Below are positions 35,666 through 44,377 of a stretch of DNA of 64,000 nucleotides, in pieces. The position numbers were made by a program, and so were the translations under genes. The stretch spans positions 248,001-312,000 of the forward strand of contig JADIYJ010000027.1 of the NCBI GenBank assembly GCA_016705325.1, written 5' to 3'. Every line of letters starts with the position of its first letter. Position 1 is the first letter of the stretch. Below the pieces are notes generated by a model. That model was not told the DNA's origin and searched no databases. It saw only the letters and a program-made list of their open reading frames with translations. The stretch is from Pseudomonadota bacterium (GTDB lineage: Bacteria > Pseudomonadota > Gammaproteobacteria > Steroidobacterales > Steroidobacteraceae).

Positions 35666-35947
35666 GTGGTCAAGGCGGCGAAGGCCGGCAAGTCCTGCGC
35701 GACGGTCGAGAGCGGCAAATGGGTCGGCCCGGCCAAGGTTGCCGCCGCCGGGTCGGTGGTCGCAATCAACGACGCACTCGCCGCGACGCCGAGCATCGCG
35801 AACGCCGATCCCTATGGCGAAGGTTGGTTGATCATCCTCAAGCCGGAAGACTGGGACAGCGTCAAGGGCGGGCTCGTGGCGGGGACACAGGTCGCCGGAC
35901 CTTATGAGGCGAAGATGACCGCCGACGGCTTTGCCGGATGCGGATGA
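35666..35947 (+). pseudogene. lbpA: Lipoate-binding protein LbpA (GcvH-like), N-terminal part missing
   Basis: From about 35660 this frame encodes the C-terminal two thirds of a GcvH-fold lipoate-binding protein. The lipoylation site KSCATVESGKWVGP (the lysine is Lys18 counted from GTG 35666), VVAINDAL, DPYGEGWLIILKP and the tail EEKMTADGFAGC-like sequence are present. The SGKWVGP motif is typical of LbpA of sHdr organisms, not of glycine-cleavage H proteins. The first 50-60 residues of the beta-sandwich are absent: the sequence immediately before is the hynL C terminus and stop. About 93 residues remain from the only nearby start (GTG). Without the N-terminal strands the lipoyl domain cannot fold. 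It overlaps the ArsR gene downstream. Deletion or misassembly are both possible. Confidence 0.85.
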
Positions 35948-36297
35948 AATCCCGCAGCGTGGCCCGGGCGACAGCGGCCCCGGCGCTGGTCATGGATCGT
36001 GCAACCGTGCGGCGGATGGAAAAGAACGCCACGCGCGCTTGCGGCGTGCTCGGGGCGATGTCGAATCCCTCGCGTCTGCTGATCCTCTGCCACCTGGCGG
36101 AGGGCGAGAAATCAGTCGGCGAACTCGAGCCGCTCATCGGCCTCAGTCAATCCGCCCTCTCGCAGCATCTCGCGGTATTGCGTGGCAAGCACATGGTGCG
36201 GACGCGGCGCGACGGGCAGTCGATCCTGTACAGCCTGGCCAGCAAAGAGGCGACCGCGCTCATGCATACGCTGCACGAGCAGTTCTGCAAGTGCTGA
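35938..36297 (+). CDS. ArsR-family persulfide sensor, second BigR/SqrR-like paralogue
   Basis: This 119-residue ArsR repressor has the recognition helix LSQSALSQHLAVLR, nearly identical to that of the 11812 protein. Its cysteines Cys51 (LILCHL) and Cys117 (EQFCKC) have the same 66-residue spacing as the BigR/SqrR redox pair. It also has extra Cys35 and Cys119. Start is ATG 35938 or 35944; the latter overlaps the lbpA stop as ATGA. It follows lbpA in the hydrogenase/sHdr locus, where an sHdr-type regulator is expected. The two paralogues may recognise the same ATTAG-N6-CTAAT sites. Confidence 0.9.
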   Translation: MRMKSRSVARATAAPALVMDRATVRRMEKNATRACGVLGAMSNPSRLLILCHLAEGEKSVGELEPLIGLSQSALSQHLAVLRGKHMVRTRRDGQSILYSLASKEATALMHTLHEQFCKC

Positions 36298-36300
36298 CGG

Positions 36301-36352
36301 AAAATGGGGACGCTCACCTGTTTCGTCGGAAACAGGTGAGCGTCCCCATTTT
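36301..36352. repeat. Perfect 24-bp inverted repeat with 4-nt loop (bidirectional terminator or REP-like palindrome)
   Basis: The arms 36301-36324 and 36329-36352 are perfect reverse complements around the loop GTCG, beginning AAAATGGGG and ending CCCCATTTT with an extra T run. The element lies 3 bp after the ArsR stop and 12 bp before the stop of the convergent TetR gene. It can terminate both transcripts (A-tract on one side, T-tract on the other). A perfect 24-bp arm is longer than typical terminators and may be a dispersed REP-type palindrome. Confidence 0.75.
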
Positions 36353-36363
36353 TCCTGTCGTGC

Positions 36364-36975
36364 CTAAGCGCGCCGCGGCCGCGGCGCCAGCTCGCCGAAA
36401 TGCCCTTCGAACACAGCGATCGCACCGCGCTTTGCCTGCCCCAACCACCAGGGCGTGACTTGCTCGCACTCGCGCATCGATAGCATGAACGCCGTGTCGA
36501 CGACCTCGATGGCGTAGTAGGCAATCCGCTCATTGTCCTTGTGACGGGGCAGCACGAAGAACTCATCCAGGCGCGCCAACAGGAACCGGGCGCGGTCGTA
36601 GTCAGCGTCGCGGTCGAGCCGCTTCAACTCCGACGGCATGTTGCCACTGATGGTCAGCTTGGCGCACACCGGGTTGCGCTGCTGGAACCGGGCTGACCGG
36701 TCGATCATGCATTGCACCAGGGCCCGCCATGATTTCGTCGCAGCGCCACGCAATGGCCGGGCGAGCGCCTCGTCGTGGCGCTTGCCGAGCTCGCCCAGCA
36801 GGCCACGCAGCAGCGCAGCGAGGTCCGGATAGAAGTAGCGGGCCGAGCCGTGCGGAATGCCCGCGTGCTCGCAGACCGAGACGAAAGTGATCTCGCGGAA
36901 ATCCCGCGTCCGCAACAGCGTGTGCGCCGCCTGCAGCAGCTCCTGGCGACGGGCATCGCCACGACGCTGGGTCAT
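36364..36975 (-). CDS. TetR/AcrR-family transcriptional regulator
   Basis: This 203-residue regulator has an N-terminal TetR helix-turn-helix (about residues 10-55; TFVSVCEHAGIPHGSARYFYP) and a divergent ligand-binding domain. It is transcribed away from the cytochrome c4-like gene at 37245, with two short inverted repeats in the 269-bp gap between them. It therefore probably represses the cytochrome/TonB cluster to its right in response to an unknown hydrophobic ligand. Confidence 0.87.
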   Translation of the reverse strand: MTQRRGDARRQELLQAAHTLLRTRDFREITFVSVCEHAGIPHGSARYFYPDLAALLRGLLGELGKRHDEALARPLRGAATKSWRALVQCMIDRSARFQQRNPVCAKLTISGNMPSELKRLDRDADYDRARFLLARLDEFFVLPRHKDNERIAYYAIEVVDTAFMLSMRECEQVTPWWLGQAKRGAIAVFEGHFGELAPRPRRA

Positions 36976-37126
36976 CCTCGAAGGCGCTTTTTCGGTGTCG
37001 TCCTGGTCATGGGTCGAGGAGTGATGTTACCAACTTGACGGGCAGATCGTCGTCGGGCCCGGCGCCGTGAACCAGCATAGGCCGGTCGACATTGCGCCGC
37101 AGCAAACTCGTCGACTGACCACTGCA

Positions 37127-37158
37127 ACTCGCGTTTTGGCGAGTTTGATATTGCAAAC
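37127..37158. promoter_or_regulatory. Two adjoining inverted repeats, candidate TetR operator
   Basis: The intergenic gap holds ACTCGC-N6-GCGAGT (37127-37144) overlapping GTTTG-N6-CAAAC (37143-37158). Both are symmetric dyads between the divergent TetR gene and the cytochrome c4-like gene, so they are natural candidates for the TetR binding site. The rest of the 36976-37244 gap shows no coding signal. Confidence 0.45.
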
Positions 37159-37244
37159 CACTCCGGATTGGTCATACTCCAGAAAAAGAGGTCGGCCCTC
37201 ACGCGGGCCAGGGGAGTCGTCCCAGGACCTTTCATGCGGAACGC

Positions 37245-37931
37245 ATGCGCGTTCTTGCGGCCGGTTTCATCTTCGCGCTGGGCCTGGCTACCTCGTTCAG
37301 TGCGCACGCTGGCGTGCCCCCGCCTCGACCGACCGAGTTCGACATCTGCCAGGGATGCCACGGTGTATTCGCCCAGGGCAATGCCGAACTTGGCGCGCCG
37401 CGCATCGCCGGCCTCGATGCCCAGTACCTTGGTCGCCAGCTCGCGGATTTCCGCGACAGGCGGCGAGGCAGCGGCGCCGGCGACGCCTTCGGCGCGCAGA
37501 TGGTCACCATCGCATCCATGCTGGACGACACGACGATCGGGCGGTTGGCGGCTTATGTCAGCGCCATGCCGGAAGTACAGGTGCCGACGACGCTCAGCGG
37601 TGATGGCAAGGCCGGCCGGGCCGCGTACACGACGTGTGCCGCCTGTCACGGCGTCAATGGCGAAGGCAGCGTGTCGCTCGGCGCGCCGCGGCTGGCCGGG
37701 ATGACCGACTCGTATCTCGCCCGGCAGTTCGTCGCCTATGCGTCTGGAATGCGCGGATCTTCGGCGGGCGACGACCGCGGCGCGGCCATGCGCGGTATCA
37801 CCGCCGGCATCAAGGGCGACAAGGCCGTGCGGGACGTCATTTCCTACGCGGTGTCCCTGCCTGGCCCGGCAACCTTCTCCGCGACCGCGTGTGCGGATCA
37901 TCCGGCCGGGGCATGCGGCTCTTCGCGCTGA
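37245..37931 (+). CDS. Di-haem cytochrome c4-like protein
   Basis: This 228-residue periplasmic protein has a signal peptide ending near SAHA/GVPPP. Two cytochrome c domains carry CQGCH (Cys35, Cys38, His39) and CAACH (Cys131, Cys134, His135), each followed by GxPRIAG or GAPRLAG typical of cytochrome c4/c553 proteins. It should shuttle electrons in the periplasm. It is the first gene of a plus-strand cluster and diverges from the TetR regulator. The next gene start lies inside its 3' end, indicating close coupling. Confidence 0.88.
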   Translation: MRVLAAGFIFALGLATSFSAHAGVPPPRPTEFDICQGCHGVFAQGNAELGAPRIAGLDAQYLGRQLADFRDRRRGSGAGDAFGAQMVTIASMLDDTTIGRLAAYVSAMPEVQVPTTLSGDGKAGRAAYTTCAACHGVNGEGSVSLGAPRLAGMTDSYLARQFVAYASGMRGSSAGDDRGAAMRGITAGIKGDKAVRDVISYAVSLPGPATFSATACADHPAGACGSSR

Positions 37932-39096
37932 CCGCGGTCCTGCTGCTCGGGGCGAATGGTGCGGAACGCCGCGTCGTTTGCCCTCGCTGACCACTGTCCC
38001 CGAGTTTCGACAAAGCAGAGGACGGGCGCTGTCATCTCGTCAGCCTGTACCAGATGTACACGGCCGCGCCCGGGCAGGGGGGCCTGCGCGCGCCATTGCC
38101 CGAACTGAAGGGCAGCTATACGCCGCAGCAGATCGATCTCGGTCGGCTCCTGTTCTTCGATCCGGTGCTGTCCGGCGACGGCAAGTCGTCCTGTGCACAT
38201 TGCCATCACCCGGATCTCGCCTATGCGGACGGTCGCACGACGGGAATGGGCGCGAGCGGCGAGGGAGTCGGCCCGGCGCGTCGACAAGGCGACGTTCTTC
38301 CCCGCAACACGCCCGGGCTCTGGAATGTCGGCTTCCTGGGCAGGCTCTTCTGGGATGGCCGGGCCACGTCGCTCGAGGAACAGAGTGTCGGCCCGCTGTT
38401 TGCAGCCAACGAGATGGCCAGCACGCCCGATCATGTGCGGCAGGCGCTGGCCATGAATCCCGAATACCGACGCCTGTTCGCACAGGCCTTCCAACGCAGC
38501 GCGAACCAACCGATCGCGCTCGAGGAAGTCACGACGGCGCTGTCAGCGTTCGAGACTTCCCTGGTCTCGCTGAACAGCCGCTTCGATCGCTATGCGCATG
38601 GCGACGATCGCGCACTCAGCGATTCCGAGGTGCGGGGATGGAACGTCTTCCGCGGCTTCGTCGGCCGCTGCACGCAGTGCCACGTGCCGCCGCTGTTCCA
38701 GAGCGACGATCTCGCAGCGATCGGTGCGCCGCCGGTCCCTGGCCAGCCGTACGACCAGGGTGCCGGGGTCCTGCCGCCCGCTGACCCCGCCCTGAACGGT
38801 GCCTTCAAGGTACCGACGCTGCGCAACATTGCGCTGACCGCGCCGTACTTTCAGGCCGGGCAGTTCGCACAACTCGCCGACGTCGTCGACTTCACAATGC
38901 GCCGCGCGGACACGCCGTCCCGCCCGGCGCGAAGACCAGCTGCACTGGCACATCCACATGCGACAGGCCGAACTGCCGCCAGGATGTGGCGGACCTGCTG
39001 TCCTTCCTCAGCGCTCTCACCGATACCTCGATGGCGCCGCAGGTCCCGACCGCGGTGCCCTCCGGGCTGCCCGTCATTCCAAGGCTCCACCCATGA
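37913..39096 (+). CDS. MauG/di-haem cytochrome c peroxidase family protein, disrupted by frameshifts
   Basis: The body reads as a bacterial di-haem peroxidase: LGRLLFFDPVLSGDG, first haem CAHCH, NTPGLWNV, FWDGRATSLEEQ, second haem CTQCH and KVPTLRNIALTAPYFQ. MauG- and MbnH-type relatives modify partner proteins instead of removing peroxide. The signal peptide starting MRLFALTAVLLLG at 37913 is followed by an in-frame TGA (37988-37990). The conserved sequence resumes at SFDKAEDGRC, and an alternative frame through NAASFALADHCP suggests two compensating indels. Further shifts near 38935 and 38985 precede the true end, LLSFLSAL ... PRLHP. A continuous frame into the next gene is an artefact of these shifts. 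Confidence 0.78.
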
Positions 39097-39109
39097 GAGA
39101 AGAAACGCT

Positions 39110-40102
39110 ATGAAACCGGTCAAGTGGCATGCCTGTTGGCGCGGATTCGGTGCGCTGCTGCTGGCATTGGGCAATGCCTGTGCGCTCGCCGCGGGGCCTG
39201 CGCGCGTCGAAGATTCCGCGGCCGATGCGGTATACGACTGTCCGTTGCCGCCGCCGGAGCAGTTCGAAGCCCGCGTTACGCAGCTATCCACCTCGACGTG
39301 GGACAAGAACAGCCTGGGTTGCGCCGCCGACCTGATGTCCGTCGCAGCCGACAACGCCCAGTCCGATATCGAACTGCAGGTCCAGGCGCTGCTCGCCAGC
39401 ACTGCCTACATCGCGCACGTCAACCTGCTGTGGGACTTCGACCTCTACGGCATTCGCGTACCGGAATGGACCGCGCGCATCCAGCACGCAATCGAACATG
39501 GCAACGTGCTTGACCAGCGCCTCGCGGCCGTGCCGGTCGAGGATCCCGACCTGATGTCGGCACGCGCGCTGTACAGGCTGACATGGCCGACGAAAGTCGC
39601 CGACGCGAAGACCATCATGATCGAGACGCGCGCGGCGCAGGTGCTGCTCGAGAAGGCGGTTGCGAAAGAGCCCAAGGCACTGGGGGGTAACGCTTTGTGG
39701 ATACTCGGCCGCATCTTCTTCGACTTGCCGGAGTTCGCAGGCGGCGACGGCGTGAAGGCGATGAAGCTGCTCGAGCAGGCACACGCGCAGACGCCAGGCA
39801 ATCTCTCGATGCTGCGGTACTCCGCCTACGTCCACGCCCAGGACCGCAATCCGGCGCTGGCCAGGACCCGGCTCACGGAAATGCTGTCGGTCGACCCGGA
39901 TCCCGCCGATCTGCAGACGGCAGCCGACGAGCTGAAGAATGCGCGCGACCTCGCAACACGCCTGCCGGACGCGGCCCTCGCGCAGAAGCTGACCGACAGG
40001 CGCGATGCGTTGCTGCAGGCCCAGCCGCAGTTGCTGGCCCGCAAGCCGACCGCTGCAAACATGCACGGCGGCGTCGATCCCATTACTGGCAAGGAGTACT
40101 GA
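39110..40102 (+). CDS. Periplasmic TPR-like (TatT-type) helical protein
   Basis: This 330-residue secreted protein has a signal peptide (cleavage near CALAA/GPA) and helical repeats. They include LLEKAVAKEPKALGGNALWILGRI and the following MKLLEQAHAQTPGNLSMLRYSAY block, which look like degenerate tetratricopeptides of the TatT (TRAP-associated) kind. Two cysteines (VYDCPLP, LGCAADL) could form a disulfide. It is 13 bp after the peroxidase-like gene and 3 bp before the beta-helix/cytochrome gene. Role unknown, probably a binding scaffold for the cluster. Confidence 0.7.
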   Translation: MKPVKWHACWRGFGALLLALGNACALAAGPARVEDSAADAVYDCPLPPPEQFEARVTQLSTSTWDKNSLGCAADLMSVAADNAQSDIELQVQALLASTAYIAHVNLLWDFDLYGIRVPEWTARIQHAIEHGNVLDQRLAAVPVEDPDLMSARALYRLTWPTKVADAKTIMIETRAAQVLLEKAVAKEPKALGGNALWILGRIFFDLPEFAGGDGVKAMKLLEQAHAQTPGNLSMLRYSAYVHAQDRNPALARTRLTEMLSVDPDPADLQTAADELKNARDLATRLPDAALAQKLTDRRDALLQAQPQLLARKPTAANMHGGVDPITGKEY

Positions 40103-40105
40103 TCC

Positions 40106-41425
40106 ATGCGCGGCAGCAAGCCGATGACCGCGAGCGCGCTGGCGCTCGCCATTGCCTGGATTTCGCTGGCGGCTTCGCAGGCGCTCGGTGCAACCCTGAC
40201 CGTAAAGGCGGGCGAATCGATCCAGGCCGCCGTCAAGCGCGCCTTGCCGGGCGACCGTATTGAAGTTGAGCCCGGTCTCTACAGGGAGACGGTCTTCATC
40301 GACAAAGACGGCATCGAACTGAGCGGCATCGTCCGCGGCGGGCAGTGGCCCGTGCTCGACGGTGAGAACGAGCTCAACGACGGCGTGCTGGTGTCCGGTC
40401 ACGGCGTGACGATCGAGCGCCTCTGGGTCAAGCGCTACAAGGGCAACGGGATCATGACGCAGGGCTCGAACAACTACCGCATCGCCTACAACGTCGTCGA
40501 GGGTCCGTGCTTTTATGCCATTTTCCCGCAGTTCGGCAAGAACGGCCTCGTGACGCACAATGTGGCGTTCGGCTCCGAGGACGCGGCGATCTACGTCGGC
40601 ATGTCCGACAACGTCGATGTCGTCCACAACCAGACGTACGCCAGCATCATCGGCATCGAGAGCGAGAATTCGCACGACATCCTGATCGAGAACAACTACG
40701 TCCACGACAATGTCGTCGGCATCGCGACGACGATGCTGCCGGCGCTGCCGGTGAAGTCGTCGGACCGGATCATCATCCGCAACAACATCGTTGCGCGCAA
40801 CAACATGAAGAACACTGCGCCGCCGGGGGACAACGATGGCGTCGGCGTGATGGTGTCGGAGACGAACTTCCTCGTCACCACGCCGGACGACCGCATGGAC
40901 CCGTTCCCGGACAGCACGCAGGTCCTGCGCAACGTCTTCCTGAACAATGGCAGCAATCCGCAGGGCACGCTCAGGGACCTGCTCGACATCGCCGGCGTCG
41001 AACGTGGCGTCGACGTACTCGCGACGGGCAAGGGCCGTGACCACTGTATCGCCGATCGGCTTGCGCTCACGACGCTGGGCACGCGCAATTTCGCCGACTG
41101 CGCGCCTGGAACCACGTCGGCGGCCGTGGCATCGATGCAGACGGCCAAGCCGGTCGTCGCAACTCCCTACACGGCCGACCAGAAGGGACGCCTGACCTAC
41201 CTCGCGGTGTGCACCGGCTGTCACACCTACAACTCGAAGCTCGTCGGGCCACCCATGGTCGTGATCAAGGCCCTCTATGGCAAGGATGCGCAGAGGCTTG
41301 CGGACTACATCGCGAAACCGGTGCGCAAGCGCCCCGACTACCCGGAGATGCCGTCGCAGGACTACCTGCCCGAAGACATACGCCTCGCTGTCGCGCGCTA
41401 CATCCTCAGCGAACTCAGTCACTAG
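40106..41425 (+). CDS. Right-handed beta-helix protein fused to a C-terminal cytochrome c domain
   Basis: This 439-residue secreted protein has a signal peptide (cleavage near ALGA/TLTVK). A NosD-like parallel beta-helix follows (about residues 35-300; repeated Asn-rich turns such as VTHNVAF, VVHNQTY, IENNYVHDN, IIRNNIV). A cytochrome c domain with CTGCH near residue 370 ends the protein, with possible Met ligand in YPEMPS. The combination of carbohydrate/copper-type beta-helix and c-haem is unusual. Neighbours are a di-haem peroxidase-like protein and a TonB receptor. It might bind and oxidise a polymer or a large redox substrate at the cell surface; this is inference only. Confidence 0.82.
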   Translation: MRGSKPMTASALALAIAWISLAASQALGATLTVKAGESIQAAVKRALPGDRIEVEPGLYRETVFIDKDGIELSGIVRGGQWPVLDGENELNDGVLVSGHGVTIERLWVKRYKGNGIMTQGSNNYRIAYNVVEGPCFYAIFPQFGKNGLVTHNVAFGSEDAAIYVGMSDNVDVVHNQTYASIIGIESENSHDILIENNYVHDNVVGIATTMLPALPVKSSDRIIIRNNIVARNNMKNTAPPGDNDGVGVMVSETNFLVTTPDDRMDPFPDSTQVLRNVFLNNGSNPQGTLRDLLDIAGVERGVDVLATGKGRDHCIADRLALTTLGTRNFADCAPGTTSAAVASMQTAKPVVATPYTADQKGRLTYLAVCTGCHTYNSKLVGPPMVVIKALYGKDAQRLADYIAKPVRKRPDYPEMPSQDYLPEDIRLAVARYILSELSH

Positions 41426-41454
41426 AACGAAATACAACTACAGAGGGGTCACGC

Positions 41455-43733
41455 ATGAATCCGATCGCAAAGCGACAAGCCACCCTGGGTATCGCCCTTG
41501 GTGTCGCCGCTGCCTTGCACGCAGTCGTGGCCCAGGACGCGCCGGCGTCCGCCGCGGGACCGCTCGAGGAAATTACCGTCACCGCCACGCGCCGTTCCGA
41601 GTCGCTGCAGTCGGTGCCGATTTCCATTACCGCCATGAGTGGCGATGCGCTCGACGACGCGGGTGTCACGCAGACTCGCGACCTGGTGGGGCTGACGCCC
41701 AACTTGTCGCAGCAAGGCTCGTTTGCGCGCACGTCGCCCAGCTTCTTCATCCGCGGCATCGGGTCCACGCAATTCAATCCGAATGCGAATTCCAAGGTCG
41801 GCGTGTATCTCGATGACGTCTACCTGGCCTCACCAGCGGTCCACGGGTCGCAGATCTTCGACGTCGCCAGCGTCGAGAGATCGCACGTGGTCCGCAGGGC
41901 ACGCTGTTCGGCCAGAACACCACGGCCGGTCCCGTGCGCATCATCACGACTCGCCCCGAGGTTGACCGCGGCTTCAACGTCAGCGCGAGCCTGACGGCCG
42001 GCAACTACAACCAGCTCGATCCGGAGGTGGCGATAGGCTTCGACACCGGCAGTCGGAGTGCCGCGCGCATCAGCTTCCTGCAGCAATCCCGCGACGGCTT
42101 CCAGCGCAATAAGTTTCTCGGCACGGACGACGGCGAAGTCGATGCGTTCGGTTGGCGCGGCCAGTGGCTCTGGCAGCCGAGCGACGCGGTGGACCTGCTG
42201 CTGCGGGTCCACGGCAGCCGCGACCAGGGCCAGCTCCGCCCTACAAGCAAGTCGGGCTGGTCGATCCCGCGACCTTCGAGCCTTGCGCCACGCCGCGTCC
42301 GGGCAGTGGCTGCACGGACTTCTTCGGCTACGCGGACACGGCGAACTTTCACGAGGGCCAGTGGGATGTCCGCGACCAGTTCACGGACGTCGAGGCGATG
42401 GGCGCCAACGTCACGATCGACTGGCGGCTGCCGGCATTCACGCTGACCTCCGTCACGGCGTACGAGGAGAACGAATCCCGCGTGCACGAAGATCCTGACG
42501 CGAGCCCCAACTACGTGATGACGGGTAACTATCACGGCGAGCCGCGCCAGACGAGCCAGGAATTCCGACTGACTTCGCCCGAAGCGCAGCTGAGCTGGAT
42601 TGCAGGCGCGTACTATTTCCACGAGACCAACGACACCAGTGTCGGGTTTCCAATCCCCGGCTTCGGCCCCGGCGCGCTGTCAGGCATGACGGACGTGCTC
42701 GAGGGACTCGGGCAGATCTCCTCGATGGAGACCGACAGCTACGCGCTGTTTGGCAACGTGGATTTCGCGGCCACCGACAGGATCAAGCTGACGCTGGGCC
42801 TGCGATACACGCATGAGACCAAGGACGTCGATTACGCAGCCTGGCTGGCGGACGTGACCGACGTGACCAACGCCACCTTTTCACCGACCGGTCGATCACC
42901 GACAGGGCTTTCTTCCAGACGATCGACTTCAGGAAAAGAGGTCATGGGACGACGTTTCTGGTCGCGCGTCGCTCGCGTACTCGTTCACCGACGACGTGCT
43001 CGGCTACGCGACGATTTCCCGGGGCTTCAACAGCGGCAACTACAACGGCGGCGCGCTCTCCGATCAGGCGGAGGCCGCGCTGGTGGACCCCGAGACGTTG
43101 TTGAGCTATGAGCTCGGTCTCAAGTCCGAGCTGGGCGGCCATCTGCGCCTCAACCTGAGCGCTTTCTACTACGACTTCACCGACCAGCAGGTGTTCGTGC
43201 TGGCGTCCGGCGACAGCGGCGTGCCGGTGCAGCAATTGTCGAACGCCGCCGCCTCCACGCTGTACGGCCTCGAGATGGAGGCCGTGTGGCAGCCGGTCGA
43301 GGAGCTGGTCGTCCAGCTCGGCGCGGGCTACACGCACTCCGAGTTCGACGAGTTCGAAACCCCGCTGGGAGAAGACCTGAGCGGCGGTACGCTGCCAAGC
43401 GCGCCGGAAACCAACGTCAACGCGATGATTGCGTACACGATTCCGAGCTCGATCGGTGCGTGGGTGCTCGAGGCGGACGGCAAGTACCAGAGCAAGCAGT
43501 ACTTCTCGGTCAACAACGACCCGATCCTGAGCCAGGGCGCGTACACGATCGCCAACGCGCACGTCGAGTGGACGGCGCCGAACGAGCACGTCGCGGTAAC
43601 GGCGTGGGTGCGCAACCTGGCGGACGAGGAATACCTGGTCAGCGCGTTTGATCTTGCGTCTTTCGGCTGGAACCAGTGGGTGGTCGGCGAGCCGCGCACC
43701 TACGGAGTCACGCTCGAGTACCACACGCACTGA
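41455..43733 (+). CDS. TonB-dependent outer membrane receptor, several frameshifts
   Basis: The product would be about 760 residues. It has a signal peptide, the plug-domain opening EEITVTATRRSESLQSVP, the plug motifs DLVGLTPNLSQ and FFIRGIGSTQFNP, many beta-strands and a C-terminal strand ending LEYHTH. The reading frame changes near 41885, 42240 and 42890-42960, with conserved sequence on both sides each time. The protein family imports large molecules (siderophores, cobalamin, glycans, steroids). The plug type is common among receptors for organic compounds in Gammaproteobacteria. The ligand probably relates to the cytochrome cluster upstream. The disruptions are probably sequence errors. 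Confidence 0.85.
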
Positions 43734-43753
43734 CCACTCAGCGGGGAAACGCC

Positions 43754-44377
43754 ATGTTTTCACTCAAGGGAATGACGGCCGCCATTACCGGCGGCACTTC
43801 CGGCATCGGCGAGGCCGTGGCCGCGAGATTCGTCGCCGCCGGTGCACGCGTCGTCATCATCGGACGACGCGACGGCGCTGAGGTTGCTCGCAAAGTCGGT
43901 GCGGTCGCAGCGGTTCGCGCCGACTGCTCGCAGGAACGCGAAATTGCGCGAGCGCTGCAGGAGGCGCGTAATCTCCTCGGTGAGGATCTCGACGTGCTGG
44001 TCAATAATGCGGGCATCGAGAACACGGGCCCGCTGATCGCCGATGCGACGGGCGAGGAGCTGAACCGCATCTTTGCCATCAACACGTTCGCCGTCTTTCA
44101 CGGCCTCAAGTACGGGCAGGCGCTGCTGAAAGACGGGGCCTCCGTCATCAACACGGCCTCGATCGCCGCGGACCTGGGCGTGCCCGGCTACAGCCAGTAC
44201 TCCGCATCCAAGGCAGCGGTGCTCAGCCTGACGCGATCGGCGGCCGTGGAACTCGCCCCGCGCAAAATCCGGGTGAACTCCGTGTGTCCCGGCAGCGTCT
44301 TTACGCCGATGCTGCCACCTGACCATCCGGAGAGGTGCCACTCACGAGCCGCATGTGCCCGCAGACACGGCCCCTGA
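43754..44377 (+). pseudogene. Short-chain dehydrogenase/reductase, C-terminal part missing
   Basis: The classical SDR features are intact: the TGGTSGIGEA cofactor loop near residue 13, NNAG, the catalytic Ser in NTASIAA and YSQYSASKAA with Tyr-x3-Lys, then VNSVCPGSVFTPM. After about residue 193 (PPDHPER) homology stops, and the frame runs antisense into the end of the convergent rhodanese gene. About 50 C-terminal residues, including the substrate-specificity region, are missing. The junction falls at 44335-44341, directly beside the rhodanese stop. This indicates a deletion or misjoin. The enzyme would have used NAD(P) to act on an alcohol or ketone linked to the TonB cluster. Confidence 0.8.

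Noticed and set aside
35666..35947. Reading the lbpA fragment as glycine-cleavage H protein
   Set aside because: The SGKWVGP lipoylation motif and sHdr context fit LbpA, and no gcvT or gcvP genes are near.
38054..40102. Apparent fusion of the di-haem peroxidase-like protein to the TPR protein
   Set aside because: The frame continues only because indels near 38935 and 38985 hide the true peroxidase end; the TPR protein has its own signal peptide and start at 39110.
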